A stretch of 64,000 nt of DNA. It comes from Cognatundibacterium aquatile (GTDB taxonomy: Bacteria > Pseudomonadota > Gammaproteobacteria > Burkholderiales > Burkholderiaceae_D). Shown here piece after piece: positions 56,489 to 64,000 of this stretch. Position numbers and translations under genes: made by a program. Location: the NCBI RefSeq assembly GCF_014699135.1, contig NZ_JACOFT010000003.1, forward strand, positions 186,001-250,000, read 5' to 3'. Position 1 is the stretch's first letter; each line of letters opens with the position of its first letter. Below the pieces are notes generated by a model. That model searched no databases. It was not told the DNA's origin and saw nothing but the letters and a program-made list of their open reading frames with translations.

Positions 56489-57679
56489 ATGGGGATAAAA
56501 AAACTGCTGTTTATTGTGAGCGGAGCTGTTTTGTTTTTCAGCGGATATTCATTTGCTTCTGCGCAAGTGAGCGCTCAGCTTGTATCAGCAACGCCGGTAG
56601 GTGCGGAGACGCAGGACAAGACGGCGTTATTAAGTACGGCGGAAACGCAATTAGCGAATAATATCCGCGCACTTCTTCAGGACAAATGTCAGCAGAATCA
56701 GTTTTCCGGAGCGATATTAATCGCGAAAGGAGAGCGCCTCATTGCCGATGGTGTGTGTGGACAGGCAAATAAGCGCTACCACTATGCGAATACGATAGAC
56801 ACTAAATTTAATATCGCGTCGATAGGAAAGATGTTGACCGCTGTGGCGATTGCGCAATTGGCGGACGCGGGAAAACTCAGTTACGACGATAAGTTGAGTC
56901 AATACGTGGATGCGAGCTGGTATCCCAAAAATGTACTGGATAAGGTCACGATACGGCAGTTGTTGTCACATCGTGCTGGCTTTGGTGACATGCTGTCGCA
57001 GCAGATAACGCACGCGCCCTATATCAGACTGCTGTTTTTGCGAGAGCTGGAGGATTACAAATCGTTATTGCAAGGCGACACGCTGAAAGCCGAACCGGGC
57101 AGCCGGTTTGCCTATAGCAATACAGGGTATTTTTTATTAGGTCTGGTGATCCAGAAGGCATCGGGAGAAAATTTTTTCAGCTATATCCGGGAGCATATTT
57201 ATCAACCTGCAGGGATGCTGAACTCTGACAGTTATTTCCGGGATGAGCCTGTCGATAACATGGCGACCGGCTATTTTTCTACGCCGGAAGCGCCGGATTT
57301 TTCAAAAGAGAATAATTTTTATATTCCTTTGCGGGGGCTGCCATTCGGCGCAGGCTACTCGACCGTCCATGATTTATGGCGCTTCACTACCGCATTGCAG
57401 AGCGGGAAGTTAATTAAAAAAGCTACGCTGCAATTACATTTGACTGATAACAGCCTGGGACAAAACGCGGGCGGCAGACCATACGGTTTAGGCTTTCAGG
57501 TGTGGAATAGCGCATTAGGAAAAGTGGCGGGACATTCCGGTAGTCTGCGTGGTGTGTCCGGCGATGTTGCAATGTACCTCGACAGTGGATACACGATGAT
57601 CGTGCTGTCGAACTATGATTCCGCCGGATCTTTACCCTCGCAACTGGAGGGCTTACTGCCTAAGTCTGCGGAAAAGTGA
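56489..57679 (+). CDS. Serine beta-lactamase-family hydrolase, exported
   Basis: This 396-residue protein starts with a signal peptide (KKLLFIVSGAVLFFSGYSFASA, cleavage about 27) and has a class C-type/DD-peptidase-like fold. The nucleophile motif is SIGK (NIASIGKMLTAVAIAQLA), the second motif is the Tyr-x-Asn triad YSNTGYFLLG, and the third is GHSGSLRGVSG in the place of KTG. The HSG form points to an esterase or peptide-modifying enzyme more than to an antibiotic-destroying enzyme, so no resistance role is claimed. It stands alone. Confidence 0.9.
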   Translation: MGIKKLLFIVSGAVLFFSGYSFASAQVSAQLVSATPVGAETQDKTALLSTAETQLANNIRALLQDKCQQNQFSGAILIAKGERLIADGVCGQANKRYHYANTIDTKFNIASIGKMLTAVAIAQLADAGKLSYDDKLSQYVDASWYPKNVLDKVTIRQLLSHRAGFGDMLSQQITHAPYIRLLFLRELEDYKSLLQGDTLKAEPGSRFAYSNTGYFLLGLVIQKASGENFFSYIREHIYQPAGMLNSDSYFRDEPVDNMATGYFSTPEAPDFSKENNFYIPLRGLPFGAGYSTVHDLWRFTTALQSGKLIKKATLQLHLTDNSLGQNAGGRPYGLGFQVWNSALGKVAGHSGSLRGVSGDVAMYLDSGYTMIVLSNYDSAGSLPSQLEGLLPKSAEK

Positions 57680-57775
57680 ACTTTCACCTTTACGTGATGT
57701 GAGCTTGGCCGTGCGCTTTTTTTGATCCGTCCGCTGATAATGCAGATGTTAAGTAGATGTCGGTATTAAGCCCAG

Positions 57776-57813
57776 ATGAAAAAAGCCACCTGACATGTTG
57801 TCCAGGTGGCTTT
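57776..57813 (-). terminator. Rho-independent terminator of the dehydrogenase gene
   Basis: AAAGCCACCTG and CAGGTGGCTTT form a perfect 11-bp stem with a 10-base loop. On the minus strand a T run follows. It lies 40 bases beyond the stop codon of the dehydrogenase and 100 bases after the hydrolase gene on the other side. Confidence 0.9.
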
Positions 57814-57853
57814 GCGATGACGGTATCAGTGCATCAGTATACCGTCAGCATGC

Positions 57854-58885
57854 TTAGTTTTTAAACTTCGCTTCCGCGATGCGATCAGCTACCACGCTGG
57901 TTGGCAAACCTTCTGCATCGGCGCGGGTGAATACTTCTGCCAGGGTGTCGCCGATACGGCGTACATGCGCTTCCATGCCGTCTTCAGGTGTATTCAGGTA
58001 TTCGTAGCAGACTTTGATAATGCCGCCGGCATTAATGACGAAATCCGGTGCGTACAAAATACCTTTCTGGCGACAGGCTTCACCGATATCGGCGGTGGCT
58101 AACTGATTGTTGGCCGCACCCGCAACGATCTTTGCTTTCAGGCGGGAAAGCGTATCCGGATTCAGTGTCGCACCGAGAGCGCAAGGCGCATAAATGTCGG
58201 CCTGCACATCGTAGATCGCATCAATGCCGACAACTTCTGCACCCAGCTCGTCTTGCGCGCGTTGCAATGCAGCCTGATCGATATCGGCCACGACTAATTT
58301 TGCACCTGCTGCATGCAGACGGCGGGCATAGTCGTAACCGACATGCCCCAGGCCTTGCAGCGCAACGGTCAGACCATCAAAGCTATCGCGTTTGAGTTGA
58401 TGTCTGATGGCAGCCTGTGCACCCACGAAGCAGCCGAGTGCCGTAAATGGTGACGGATCGCCACGGTCACCGAGACCAGCAACGTATTTTGTTTTGCTGG
58501 CGACATTGGCCATATCTGCCGGGCTGGTGCCGACGTCTTCTGCCGTGACATAGCGACCGCCGAGACGCTCAAGCGCTTCGCCGAGGGCTTCAAACAAAGC
58601 CGGTGTTTTATCTGTTTTCGGGTTACCGATGATGACGCTTTTACCGCCGCCGATAGGCAGGCCGGCAACCGCGTTTTTATAAGTCATGCCGCGTGACAGG
58701 CGTAGTACGTCGCGTACCGCTTCTGCTTCACTGGCATAGTTCCACATACGGCAGCCGCCCATTGCCGGGCCGAGATGCGTATTGTGAACAGCGATAATGG
58801 CTTTCAGGCCGGATTTTTCTTCTGAGGCAAAAACAACCTGTTCGTGGTTGTCGAAGTTGATTTCGTTAAATACAAAAGCGGTCAT
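57854..58885 (-). CDS. Leucine/valine/phenylalanine-type amino-acid dehydrogenase
   Basis: This 343-residue enzyme belongs to the Glu/Leu/Phe/Val dehydrogenase family, and its length fits the leucine/valine/phenylalanine branch (about 350) and not glutamate dehydrogenase (about 420-450). The catalytic region contains HNTHLGPAMGGCRMWNY and the Lys motif GLPIGGGKSVIIG, with TAEDVGTS further on. The NAD Rossmann motif is VALQGLGHVGYDYARRLH. The ATG after GGAG was chosen over an upstream open stretch of 47 codons. Exact substrate cannot be decided by eye; the enzyme would deaminate a branched or aromatic amino acid to its keto acid. Confidence 0.9.
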   Translation of the reverse strand: MTAFVFNEINFDNHEQVVFASEEKSGLKAIIAVHNTHLGPAMGGCRMWNYASEAEAVRDVLRLSRGMTYKNAVAGLPIGGGKSVIIGNPKTDKTPALFEALGEALERLGGRYVTAEDVGTSPADMANVASKTKYVAGLGDRGDPSPFTALGCFVGAQAAIRHQLKRDSFDGLTVALQGLGHVGYDYARRLHAAGAKLVVADIDQAALQRAQDELGAEVVGIDAIYDVQADIYAPCALGATLNPDTLSRLKAKIVAGAANNQLATADIGEACRQKGILYAPDFVINAGGIIKVCYEYLNTPEDGMEAHVRRIGDTLAEVFTRADAEGLPTSVVADRIAEAKFKN

Positions 58886-59179
58886 GCTTATGGCTCCGCG
58901 CGGCGTAATACTGTGAACCTGATAAGGCAACAGCGTCTGGCCGCAAAAAGTGAATGAAAAAGGACAAAACGGGTACAACAAATACTGGATAAAAAAAAGC
59001 TTCTGATTGCTGGTTGGTGCAATCAAAAGCGCAGGGCGGTGATTGTGTCACGCGGAAGGAAGTATAAGGGACGCCAGACATTTACTCAAATCCGGAGCTG
59101 TTCTGATACCCGCAGCAAATCAATACGGCACAAACCGGCATCCACAATGTCTGGCGCAGATTTGAATATGCCATTCATT

Positions 59180-59992
59180 TCATGCGGCGGCTTTATCTGA
59201 CGCCGGATGCAGCAGGCCGAATAATTCTGCGGTATAACGGGTTTGCGATTTAACGCAGCATCCGCGGGAATACGCATTCATGAAACCATGCCGGGTTCCT
59301 TTGGCGAGTTCTGCAATATGACCGCGTTGGCGCAGATCGTTGACCAGTTTCGCGGGATCAAAAGCTGCTTCCTGTTCCGCAAAAATCAGGCGTACAGGGC
59401 AAACAGGAAGTACCTCTCGATAATCGCGTATCCGTGAGCCGTAAAACAGCACCATGTTCTGCAATGAACGCACGAATTCGTGCTGGCTGCTGATCCATAA
59501 TGCACTGGCGCCGGCGCTGAATCCTATCGCATGAGTAAGCCCGGTGTGCTGTTGCAGGATAGTATCGAGCTTTTCTGTATAGCGGGCGACGCCGCCTTCG
59601 GCAATGAAGGCCTGGTATGCGTCTTGCTCTGAACGGAACTGGCGTTCAGTATCCTGAAACGGGCTGATGATGAGGGCGTTGACTGAGAGCTGACGTACCA
59701 GACTCTGTACCGCAGGGGTAATTCCAAAGACATCGGTGGCGATCAGTATGGTCGCAGCGAAGTTGGCTGATGCAGCAGTTACGGGGGCAGCAGGGGATGC
59801 AGTTTGAGCAGATTTGACAGAGGCTGGCACAACAAATACGGAAAAGCAAAGGAGGCCGGAGCCTACCGGACTTGCAGGGGAAAAGCAAGCCGTACAAAGG
59901 CTTGTGCCTGTCTTATTTAATACACGCAATGCCCGATTGACAAGAGCTTTGCGACTCATGGATACTGCCAGCTTCATTCCCTCACGACGCAT
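59180..59992 (-). CDS. Dienelactone hydrolase-like protein with long N-terminus
   Basis: This 270-residue product has an alpha/beta-hydrolase core from about residue 80: TILIATDVFGITPAVQSL, the nucleophile elbow GFSAGASALW, LIFAEQEAAFDP and the C-terminal His in GTRHGFMNAYSRG, in the dienelactone hydrolase pattern. The nucleophile would be Ser and not the classical Cys. The first 75 residues are low complexity with four Cys and one hydrophobic stretch (VGSGLLCFSVFVVPASV), and look like an unusual extension or a mis-set start; no better start codon is present nearer the core. Substrate unknown. Confidence 0.75.
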   Translation of the reverse strand: MRREGMKLAVSMSRKALVNRALRVLNKTGTSLCTACFSPASPVGSGLLCFSVFVVPASVKSAQTASPAAPVTAASANFAATILIATDVFGITPAVQSLVRQLSVNALIISPFQDTERQFRSEQDAYQAFIAEGGVARYTEKLDTILQQHTGLTHAIGFSAGASALWISSQHEFVRSLQNMVLFYGSRIRDYREVLPVCPVRLIFAEQEAAFDPAKLVNDLRQRGHIAELAKGTRHGFMNAYSRGCCVKSQTRYTAELFGLLHPASDKAAA

Positions 59993-60271
59993 TTAATTGA
60001 GTGCAAGTGTAATTCGCGGGATGCTGAAAAACTGACTGGCAATATTGAGTGTTTCCGGGATTTTTCCCGTGCCATTGTGTTGATGCTGACTGATGTAGGT
60101 TGAATCTGGTTCCTGTCTTTGACCTCGGTTTTACCTCACGTTTACCATTTTCAGGTCTGGTCAGCGTCATGTGTTGCGATGTTCAGCATGACAGGTTCGG
60201 TCGTTGAACCTTTTTTCTTTATTTTCAGTCCAAGCTGCCTTCTAAAAATTAAAGTATTCCGGAGATTCCTT

Positions 60272-61486
60272 ATGTTGCGACCTAGTCTGATTGTATTAAG
60301 TATTGCACTTGCCTTCACCGGCTGTAGCAAGTTCAAAAAAAGTGATGACCAGACGAAGGCCAGCGCCTCTGCGACTGCCGATAAACCTTTGATGGTGACC
60401 AATGAGGATTTATCCACCGTACAGAGTAATGCACTCTCTTCTGGCCCCGTGATTACCGGCTCTATCCAGCCAGAACGAAAAGCCGATCTGCGATCAGAAA
60501 TCTCCTCGGTTGTTTTGCAGGTGTTGAAAGAAAACGGCGAAACCGTGAAGCGCGGCGATACGCTGGTGCGGCTGGACGACACGTCGATCAAAGACAGTCT
60601 GCATTCCGCGCAGGAAGCGGAGCGCGCTGCGGTGCAGACGTTTGATCAGGCCGAGCGCCAGTTGCAGCGACTGAAGACGCTGCGCGCTTCCGGTATGGCA
60701 TCCACTCAACAATTAGAAGATGCTGAAATCCGTCGCAACAACACGCAAAGCGATCTGGTTGCCGCAAAGGCGCGTACAGTGCAGGCACGTCAGCAATTGC
60801 AACGCACGGAAGTCCGCGCACCGTTTGACGGCGTGGTCAGCGAACGTAAAGTGTCGGCTGGTGATACCGCACAAATCGGTAAGGAACTGGTGAAAGTCAT
60901 TGATCCGACCAGCATGCGTTTTGAAGGATTGGTATCGGCCGACAAAGTCACCAGCGTCAAGATCGGACAAGCAGTCTCTTTCCGCATCAATGGCTATGGC
61001 AATCAGGAATTCAGAGGAAAAGTGAAGCGCGTCGATTTAGCGGCAAACGCAACGACACGTCAGGTCGAAGTGCTGGTCACGTTAGGCGAGGGCACACAAC
61101 CACGCGTATCCGGCCTGTTTGCCGAAGGCATGATAGAAGCAGCTTCCACAGAAACACTGATGATCCCCGGTTCGGCACTGGTGCGCGATGGTGATAAGGC
61201 TTACGCATGGCGCGTCAAGGATGGCGTGCTCAGTAAAGTCAGCGTCAGCATCGGTGAACGTGATCCGCGTCGGGGCGATTTTGTGGTACGCAGCGGCCTG
61301 CTGAATGGCGATAAGGTGGTCAGCAATCCGCTGTCCACGTTGAAAGACGGGCAAAAAGTGCAAATGGTGGCTTCTGTTCCTAAAAATACGCCCGTTGCAG
61401 TACCTGCACCGGCAGCAGCATCCGCTGCAGTAGCCTCAGCTACAGCTACAGCTACAGCTACAGCTACTGCGGCTGCGGGGAAATAA
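60272..61486 (+). CDS. RND efflux adaptor lipoprotein (second system)
   Basis: This is a periplasmic adaptor of 404 residues. The ATG after GGAGATTCC gives a lipoprotein signal, LIVLSIALAFTGCSKF, with lipobox FTGC, so it is probably anchored by a lipid on Cys 17. The frame is open for 51 codons upstream, but that part lacks a signal. The lipoyl and hairpin parts (SEISSVVLQVLKENGETVKRGD, ERAAVQTFDQAERQLQRLKT) and the barrel domain VRAPFDGVVSERKVSAGDT are typical of the family. The C-terminus ends in an Ala-Thr repeat encoded by tandem hexamers. The pump gene follows after 3 bases. Confidence 0.93.
   Translation: MLRPSLIVLSIALAFTGCSKFKKSDDQTKASASATADKPLMVTNEDLSTVQSNALSSGPVITGSIQPERKADLRSEISSVVLQVLKENGETVKRGDTLVRLDDTSIKDSLHSAQEAERAAVQTFDQAERQLQRLKTLRASGMASTQQLEDAEIRRNNTQSDLVAAKARTVQARQQLQRTEVRAPFDGVVSERKVSAGDTAQIGKELVKVIDPTSMRFEGLVSADKVTSVKIGQAVSFRINGYGNQEFRGKVKRVDLAANATTRQVEVLVTLGEGTQPRVSGLFAEGMIEAASTETLMIPGSALVRDGDKAYAWRVKDGVLSKVSVSIGERDPRRGDFVVRSGLLNGDKVVSNPLSTLKDGQKVQMVASVPKNTPVAVPAPAAASAAVASATATATATATAAAGK
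61438..61467 (+). repeat. Five tandem AGCTAC hexamers
   Basis: AGCTAC is repeated five times without mismatch inside the end of the adaptor gene, coding for alternating Ala and Thr. Because the unit is 6 bases, changes in copy number would keep the frame and only lengthen or shorten the tail. Confidence 0.9.
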
Positions 61487-61489
61487 ACT

Positions 61490-64000
61490 ATGTTTTTATC
61501 CGACTTCAGTATCAAACGCCCGATAGCGATGATCGTCATCATCATCGCATTGATGGCGTTGGGCTTACTCGCCCTGAAAAAACTCAAGGTTAATCAGATT
61601 CCGGATGTCGATCAGCCCTTGCTGGTGGTCAGCGTGCCGTATCCCGGTGCCTCACCGGAAACCGTGGAAAGGGAAGTGATTAACCGCATAGAAAAATCTT
61701 TGCAGAGTATCACCGGTGTCGATAAATTGACCTCAACTGCTTATGAGGGCAGCGCTAGTATCGTCATCTTCTTCAACTTTAATAAGAACATGGTGGAAGC
61801 CTCGGATGAGGTGAGAAATGCGATTGCCGGTGTGCGCTACAAGCTGCCGGTGGAAATGCGTGAACCGGTGCTGCAAAGAATAGACCCGTCGGCGCAACCC
61901 ATCATGCAGATTGCTTTGTCTTCCAGCACACTGACGCACGCTGAGATTTCACGCAAGGCCGAAGATGAATTTTCGGAAAAATTCCGGGGCATTGATGGCG
62001 TTGCGACAGTCACTGTCAATGGTTCGCTGAAACGCGAGCTGAGTGTCTTGCTGCATTCGCAGAAACTGCGTGAATACAATGTGTCGGTGGCGGAAGTCGT
62101 GAACGCCTTAAAAAGCCAGAACACCACAGCGCCGGTGGGTAAAGTTAAAGGTGAACTCAACGAACAAAGCATACGTCTGATCGGCAGGATAGAGTCGCCG
62201 GAGGATTTCAAGGCAATCGTCATCAAGCGCCGTGGTAATGAAATCATCCGCCTGGCACAGGTTGCTGATATCGCCGATGGCTTTGCTGAGATCAGCGGTT
62301 TCAGCGTCCGCAACGGCAATCCTAACGTCGGTATTTCTGTGACCCGTTCACGCGATGCGAGTACGGTGTCGGTGGCAAAACGCATTCGCAGCATGGTCGA
62401 TGAGATCAACAAAACACTGCCTGCCGGTACTAAAATGGAAGTCACGCAGGATGGCGGTAAGGATGCTGAAAGCAGTCTGAATAACGTCATCGAATCGCTG
62501 ATTTTCGGCGCGGTGCTGACGATTTTCGTGGTGTATGTTTTCCTTAATTCCTGGCGTTCAACTCTGATTACAGCGCTGAGTCTGCCGACCTCGGTTGTGG
62601 CCGCATTTATTGCGATCTGGTTATCCGGCTTTACCCTCAACTTCATGACCTTGCTGGGATTATCGCTGGCGATCGGTGTGCTGATTGATGATGCGATTGT
62701 GGTGCGCGAAAACATCGTCCGGCACATGGAAATGGGTGTGGACAGACGTACTGCTGCAAGTAACGGGACGAAAGAAATCGGGCTGGCAGTGGCGGCAACG
62801 ACGTTTTCTATCATTGCTGTTTTCATTCCTGTCGCGTTTATGCCGGGCGTTTCCGGCGAGTGGTTCCGGCCGTTTGCGTTGACCGTGGCGTCTTCGGTGC
62901 TGGTCAGTCTGTTTATTTCCTTTACGCTCGATCCTATGCTGTCGGCTTACTGGGGTGATCCGCCGGGGCATCATGAATTGCCGAAAAAAGGCATTAGTCT
63001 GGTTTTGGTAAGGTTCAATCAATGGTTCGATCATCAGTCAGACCGTTACGGTAATGTGATTGCATGGGCGCTGCATCACCGCGTCTGGATGGCGGTGATT
63101 GCCGGTGTCTCATTTGTTGTGGCGATCGTCTTACATGCGACACTGGGCGGCTCCAGCTTTTTGCCAGCAGCCGATAACGGCATGCTGATCGTCAACGTGC
63201 GCACTCCTTCGAGTTCGAGTTTGGAATACTCTCGTCTGAAAGTTGAAAAATCAGCAGAGCTTGCGCGTACTATCAAAGAAACCAAGGCAACCAACAGCAC
63301 GGTCAATCTGAGCGGTGGCCGCGTCTATGTTGATATTGGCAAAAGCACAGAACGTAAACGCTCGGCGGCAGAGATTGCCGTTGAATTGCGCAAGCTGGTC
63401 GGCAACATCATCGGTGCCGAATATGTGGTGCAGGATGATCTGAATAATGGCGGCGGTAAGCCGGTGCAGATACAGTTCTCTGGCCCGGATGCCCGCAAGC
63501 TGTTGTCGATTGCAAATGAATTCATGGATAAGCTCAGAAAAGTCGATGGCGCAGTTGATGTCGGCTTGTCTGAACAAGATCCTAAAGATGAATTGCAGAT
63601 AGAAATGGATCGCGGGCTGGCGAATACCCTGGGCATTTCTGTGAATGACGCCGCACAAGCATTGCGGGTCGCGTTTGCCGGTGTGGAAGTTGGCGACTGG
63701 GTTGATCCTACCGGCGAAACGCGCGATGTATCTGTGCGTTTGCAACCGGGTGACCGCGTCAATCTGGAAAACATCGAACGTTTGCCGATCTCCGTGACCG
63801 GCAGCGATAAGATGGTGCCGCTGGAACAGATTGCGAAAATCACGATGGGCAAAGGGCCATCGCAGATTCAGCATTACGATGGCAAACGCATGATTGCGGT
63901 GTCAGCCAACGTGCAGGGACGTTCTGCCGGTGAAGTGACTTCCGATGCGCTGAAAATCGCCAAAGCGATGAGTTTTCCTACTGGTTATGCACTCGAACTC
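61490..64000 (+). CDS. RND efflux pump, HAE1 family (partial, cut by the window end)
   Basis: This inner-membrane pump starts FLSDFSIKRPIAMIVIIIAL and remains open for 837 codons to the end of the window, so about 200 residues are missing at the C-terminus. Visible are helix 1, the first porter region (YPGASPETVEREVINRIE), the helix 4 proton-relay motif SLAIGVLIDDAIVVRENIVR and the next helices with FIPVAFMPGVSGEWFRPFAL. The second porter loop is running at the edge. It is coupled to the adaptor gene in front. A possible outer-membrane factor would lie beyond the window. Confidence 0.93.
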   Translation, partial: MFLSDFSIKRPIAMIVIIIALMALGLLALKKLKVNQIPDVDQPLLVVSVPYPGASPETVEREVINRIEKSLQSITGVDKLTSTAYEGSASIVIFFNFNKNMVEASDEVRNAIAGVRYKLPVEMREPVLQRIDPSAQPIMQIALSSSTLTHAEISRKAEDEFSEKFRGIDGVATVTVNGSLKRELSVLLHSQKLREYNVSVAEVVNALKSQNTTAPVGKVKGELNEQSIRLIGRIESPEDFKAIVIKRRGNEIIRLAQVADIADGFAEISGFSVRNGNPNVGISVTRSRDASTVSVAKRIRSMVDEINKTLPAGTKMEVTQDGGKDAESSLNNVIESLIFGAVLTIFVVYVFLNSWRSTLITALSLPTSVVAAFIAIWLSGFTLNFMTLLGLSLAIGVLIDDAIVVRENIVRHMEMGVDRRTAASNGTKEIGLAVAATTFSIIAVFIPVAFMPGVSGEWFRPFALTVASSVLVSLFISFTLDPMLSAYWGDPPGHHELPKKGISLVLVRFNQWFDHQSDRYGNVIAWALHHRVWMAVIAGVSFVVAIVLHATLGGSSFLPAADNGMLIVNVRTPSSSSLEYSRLKVEKSAELARTIKETKATNSTVNLSGGRVYVDIGKSTERKRSAAEIAVELRKLVGNIIGAEYVVQDDLNNGGGKPVQIQFSGPDARKLLSIANEFMDKLRKVDGAVDVGLSEQDPKDELQIEMDRGLANTLGISVNDAAQALRVAFAGVEVGDWVDPTGETRDVSVRLQPGDRVNLENIERLPISVTGSDKMVPLEQIAKITMGKGPSQIQHYDGKRMIAVSANVQGRSAGEVTSDALKIAKAMSFPTGYALEL

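Noticed and set aside
56489-57679. Antibiotic-resistance beta-lactamase
   Set aside because: The third motif is HSG in place of KTG and no regulator or resistance context is present; only the fold family is claimed.

Overview
This window is chromosomal DNA of roughly 50% GC from a betaproteobacterium, most likely Burkholderiales and probably Oxalobacteraceae (a Herminiimonas- or Janthinobacterium-like organism). The assignment rests on gene content and order: tgt-yajC-secD-secF, lptD-surA-pdxA-rsmA, amgK-murU next to lptD, glyQ-glyS-gmhB-plsC-(YgjP-like)-gloA, and a hemP/bfd/tonB/bfr iron cluster. This is an inference from family and order, not a database result. Almost all of the window is core metabolism. 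I see no rRNA, tRNA, CRISPR array, insertion sequence, phage or integron.

Layout. 0-5 kb holds tgt and the Sec accessory genes yajC-secD-secF. 5-12 kb holds a two-gene RND efflux operon facing a MarR regulator, then a minus-strand cytochrome b561/YceI/YceI group. 12-17.4 kb holds purB, a GST-like gene, the Fur-type iron cluster hemP-orf-bfd-tonB-bfr, and psd. 17.7-23 kb holds ahpC-ahpF, an RpiR regulator, mnmA and a Nudix gene. 23-27 kb holds a split transhydrogenase operon (pntAA, pntAB, pntB) with panD lying inside it. 27-30 kb holds arginase plus ornithine cyclodeaminase, divergent from an Lrp/AsnC regulator. 30-34.4 kb is a minus-strand run amgK-murU-pepP-ubiH. 34.5-42 kb is the divergent plus-strand run lptD-surA-pdxA-rsmA-pgi. 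42-48.4 kb holds a small membrane-protein gene and the long minus-strand run glyQ-glyS-gmhB-plsC-ygjP-gloA. 48.6-52.6 kb holds a PAS-GGDEF-EAL protein with a co-translated small ORF, an RNase D-like exonuclease and a small cysteine protein. 52.6-60 kb holds two zinc-ribbon membrane proteins, a GNAT enzyme, a cystine-type symporter, a serine beta-lactamase-like enzyme, a leucine-type dehydrogenase and a DLH-like hydrolase. 60.2-64 kb holds a second RND operon, whose pump gene is cut by the window end.

How the parts fit together. Envelope biogenesis is prominent: SecDF-YajC export, LptD and SurA for the outer membrane, MurU/AmgK for muropeptide recycling, GmhB for LPS heptose, and PlsC and Psd for phospholipids. 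Redox and iron handling form a second theme: AhpCF, Bfr/Bfd, TonB/HemP, transhydrogenase and b561/YceI.

The most unusual signal is a short repeat built from ATACTCCCCC / GGGGGAGTAT boxes, seen three times (about 9.3, 42.8 and 52.2 kb). Two copies are exactly 78 bp with perfect terminal inverted repeats. Other points worth a look are an unrecognised 41-residue membrane protein with its own promoter and terminator, the panD insertion with a foldable intercistronic RNA, a terminator hairpin reused at two unrelated loci, and two adjacent genes sharing a duplicated zinc-ribbon module.
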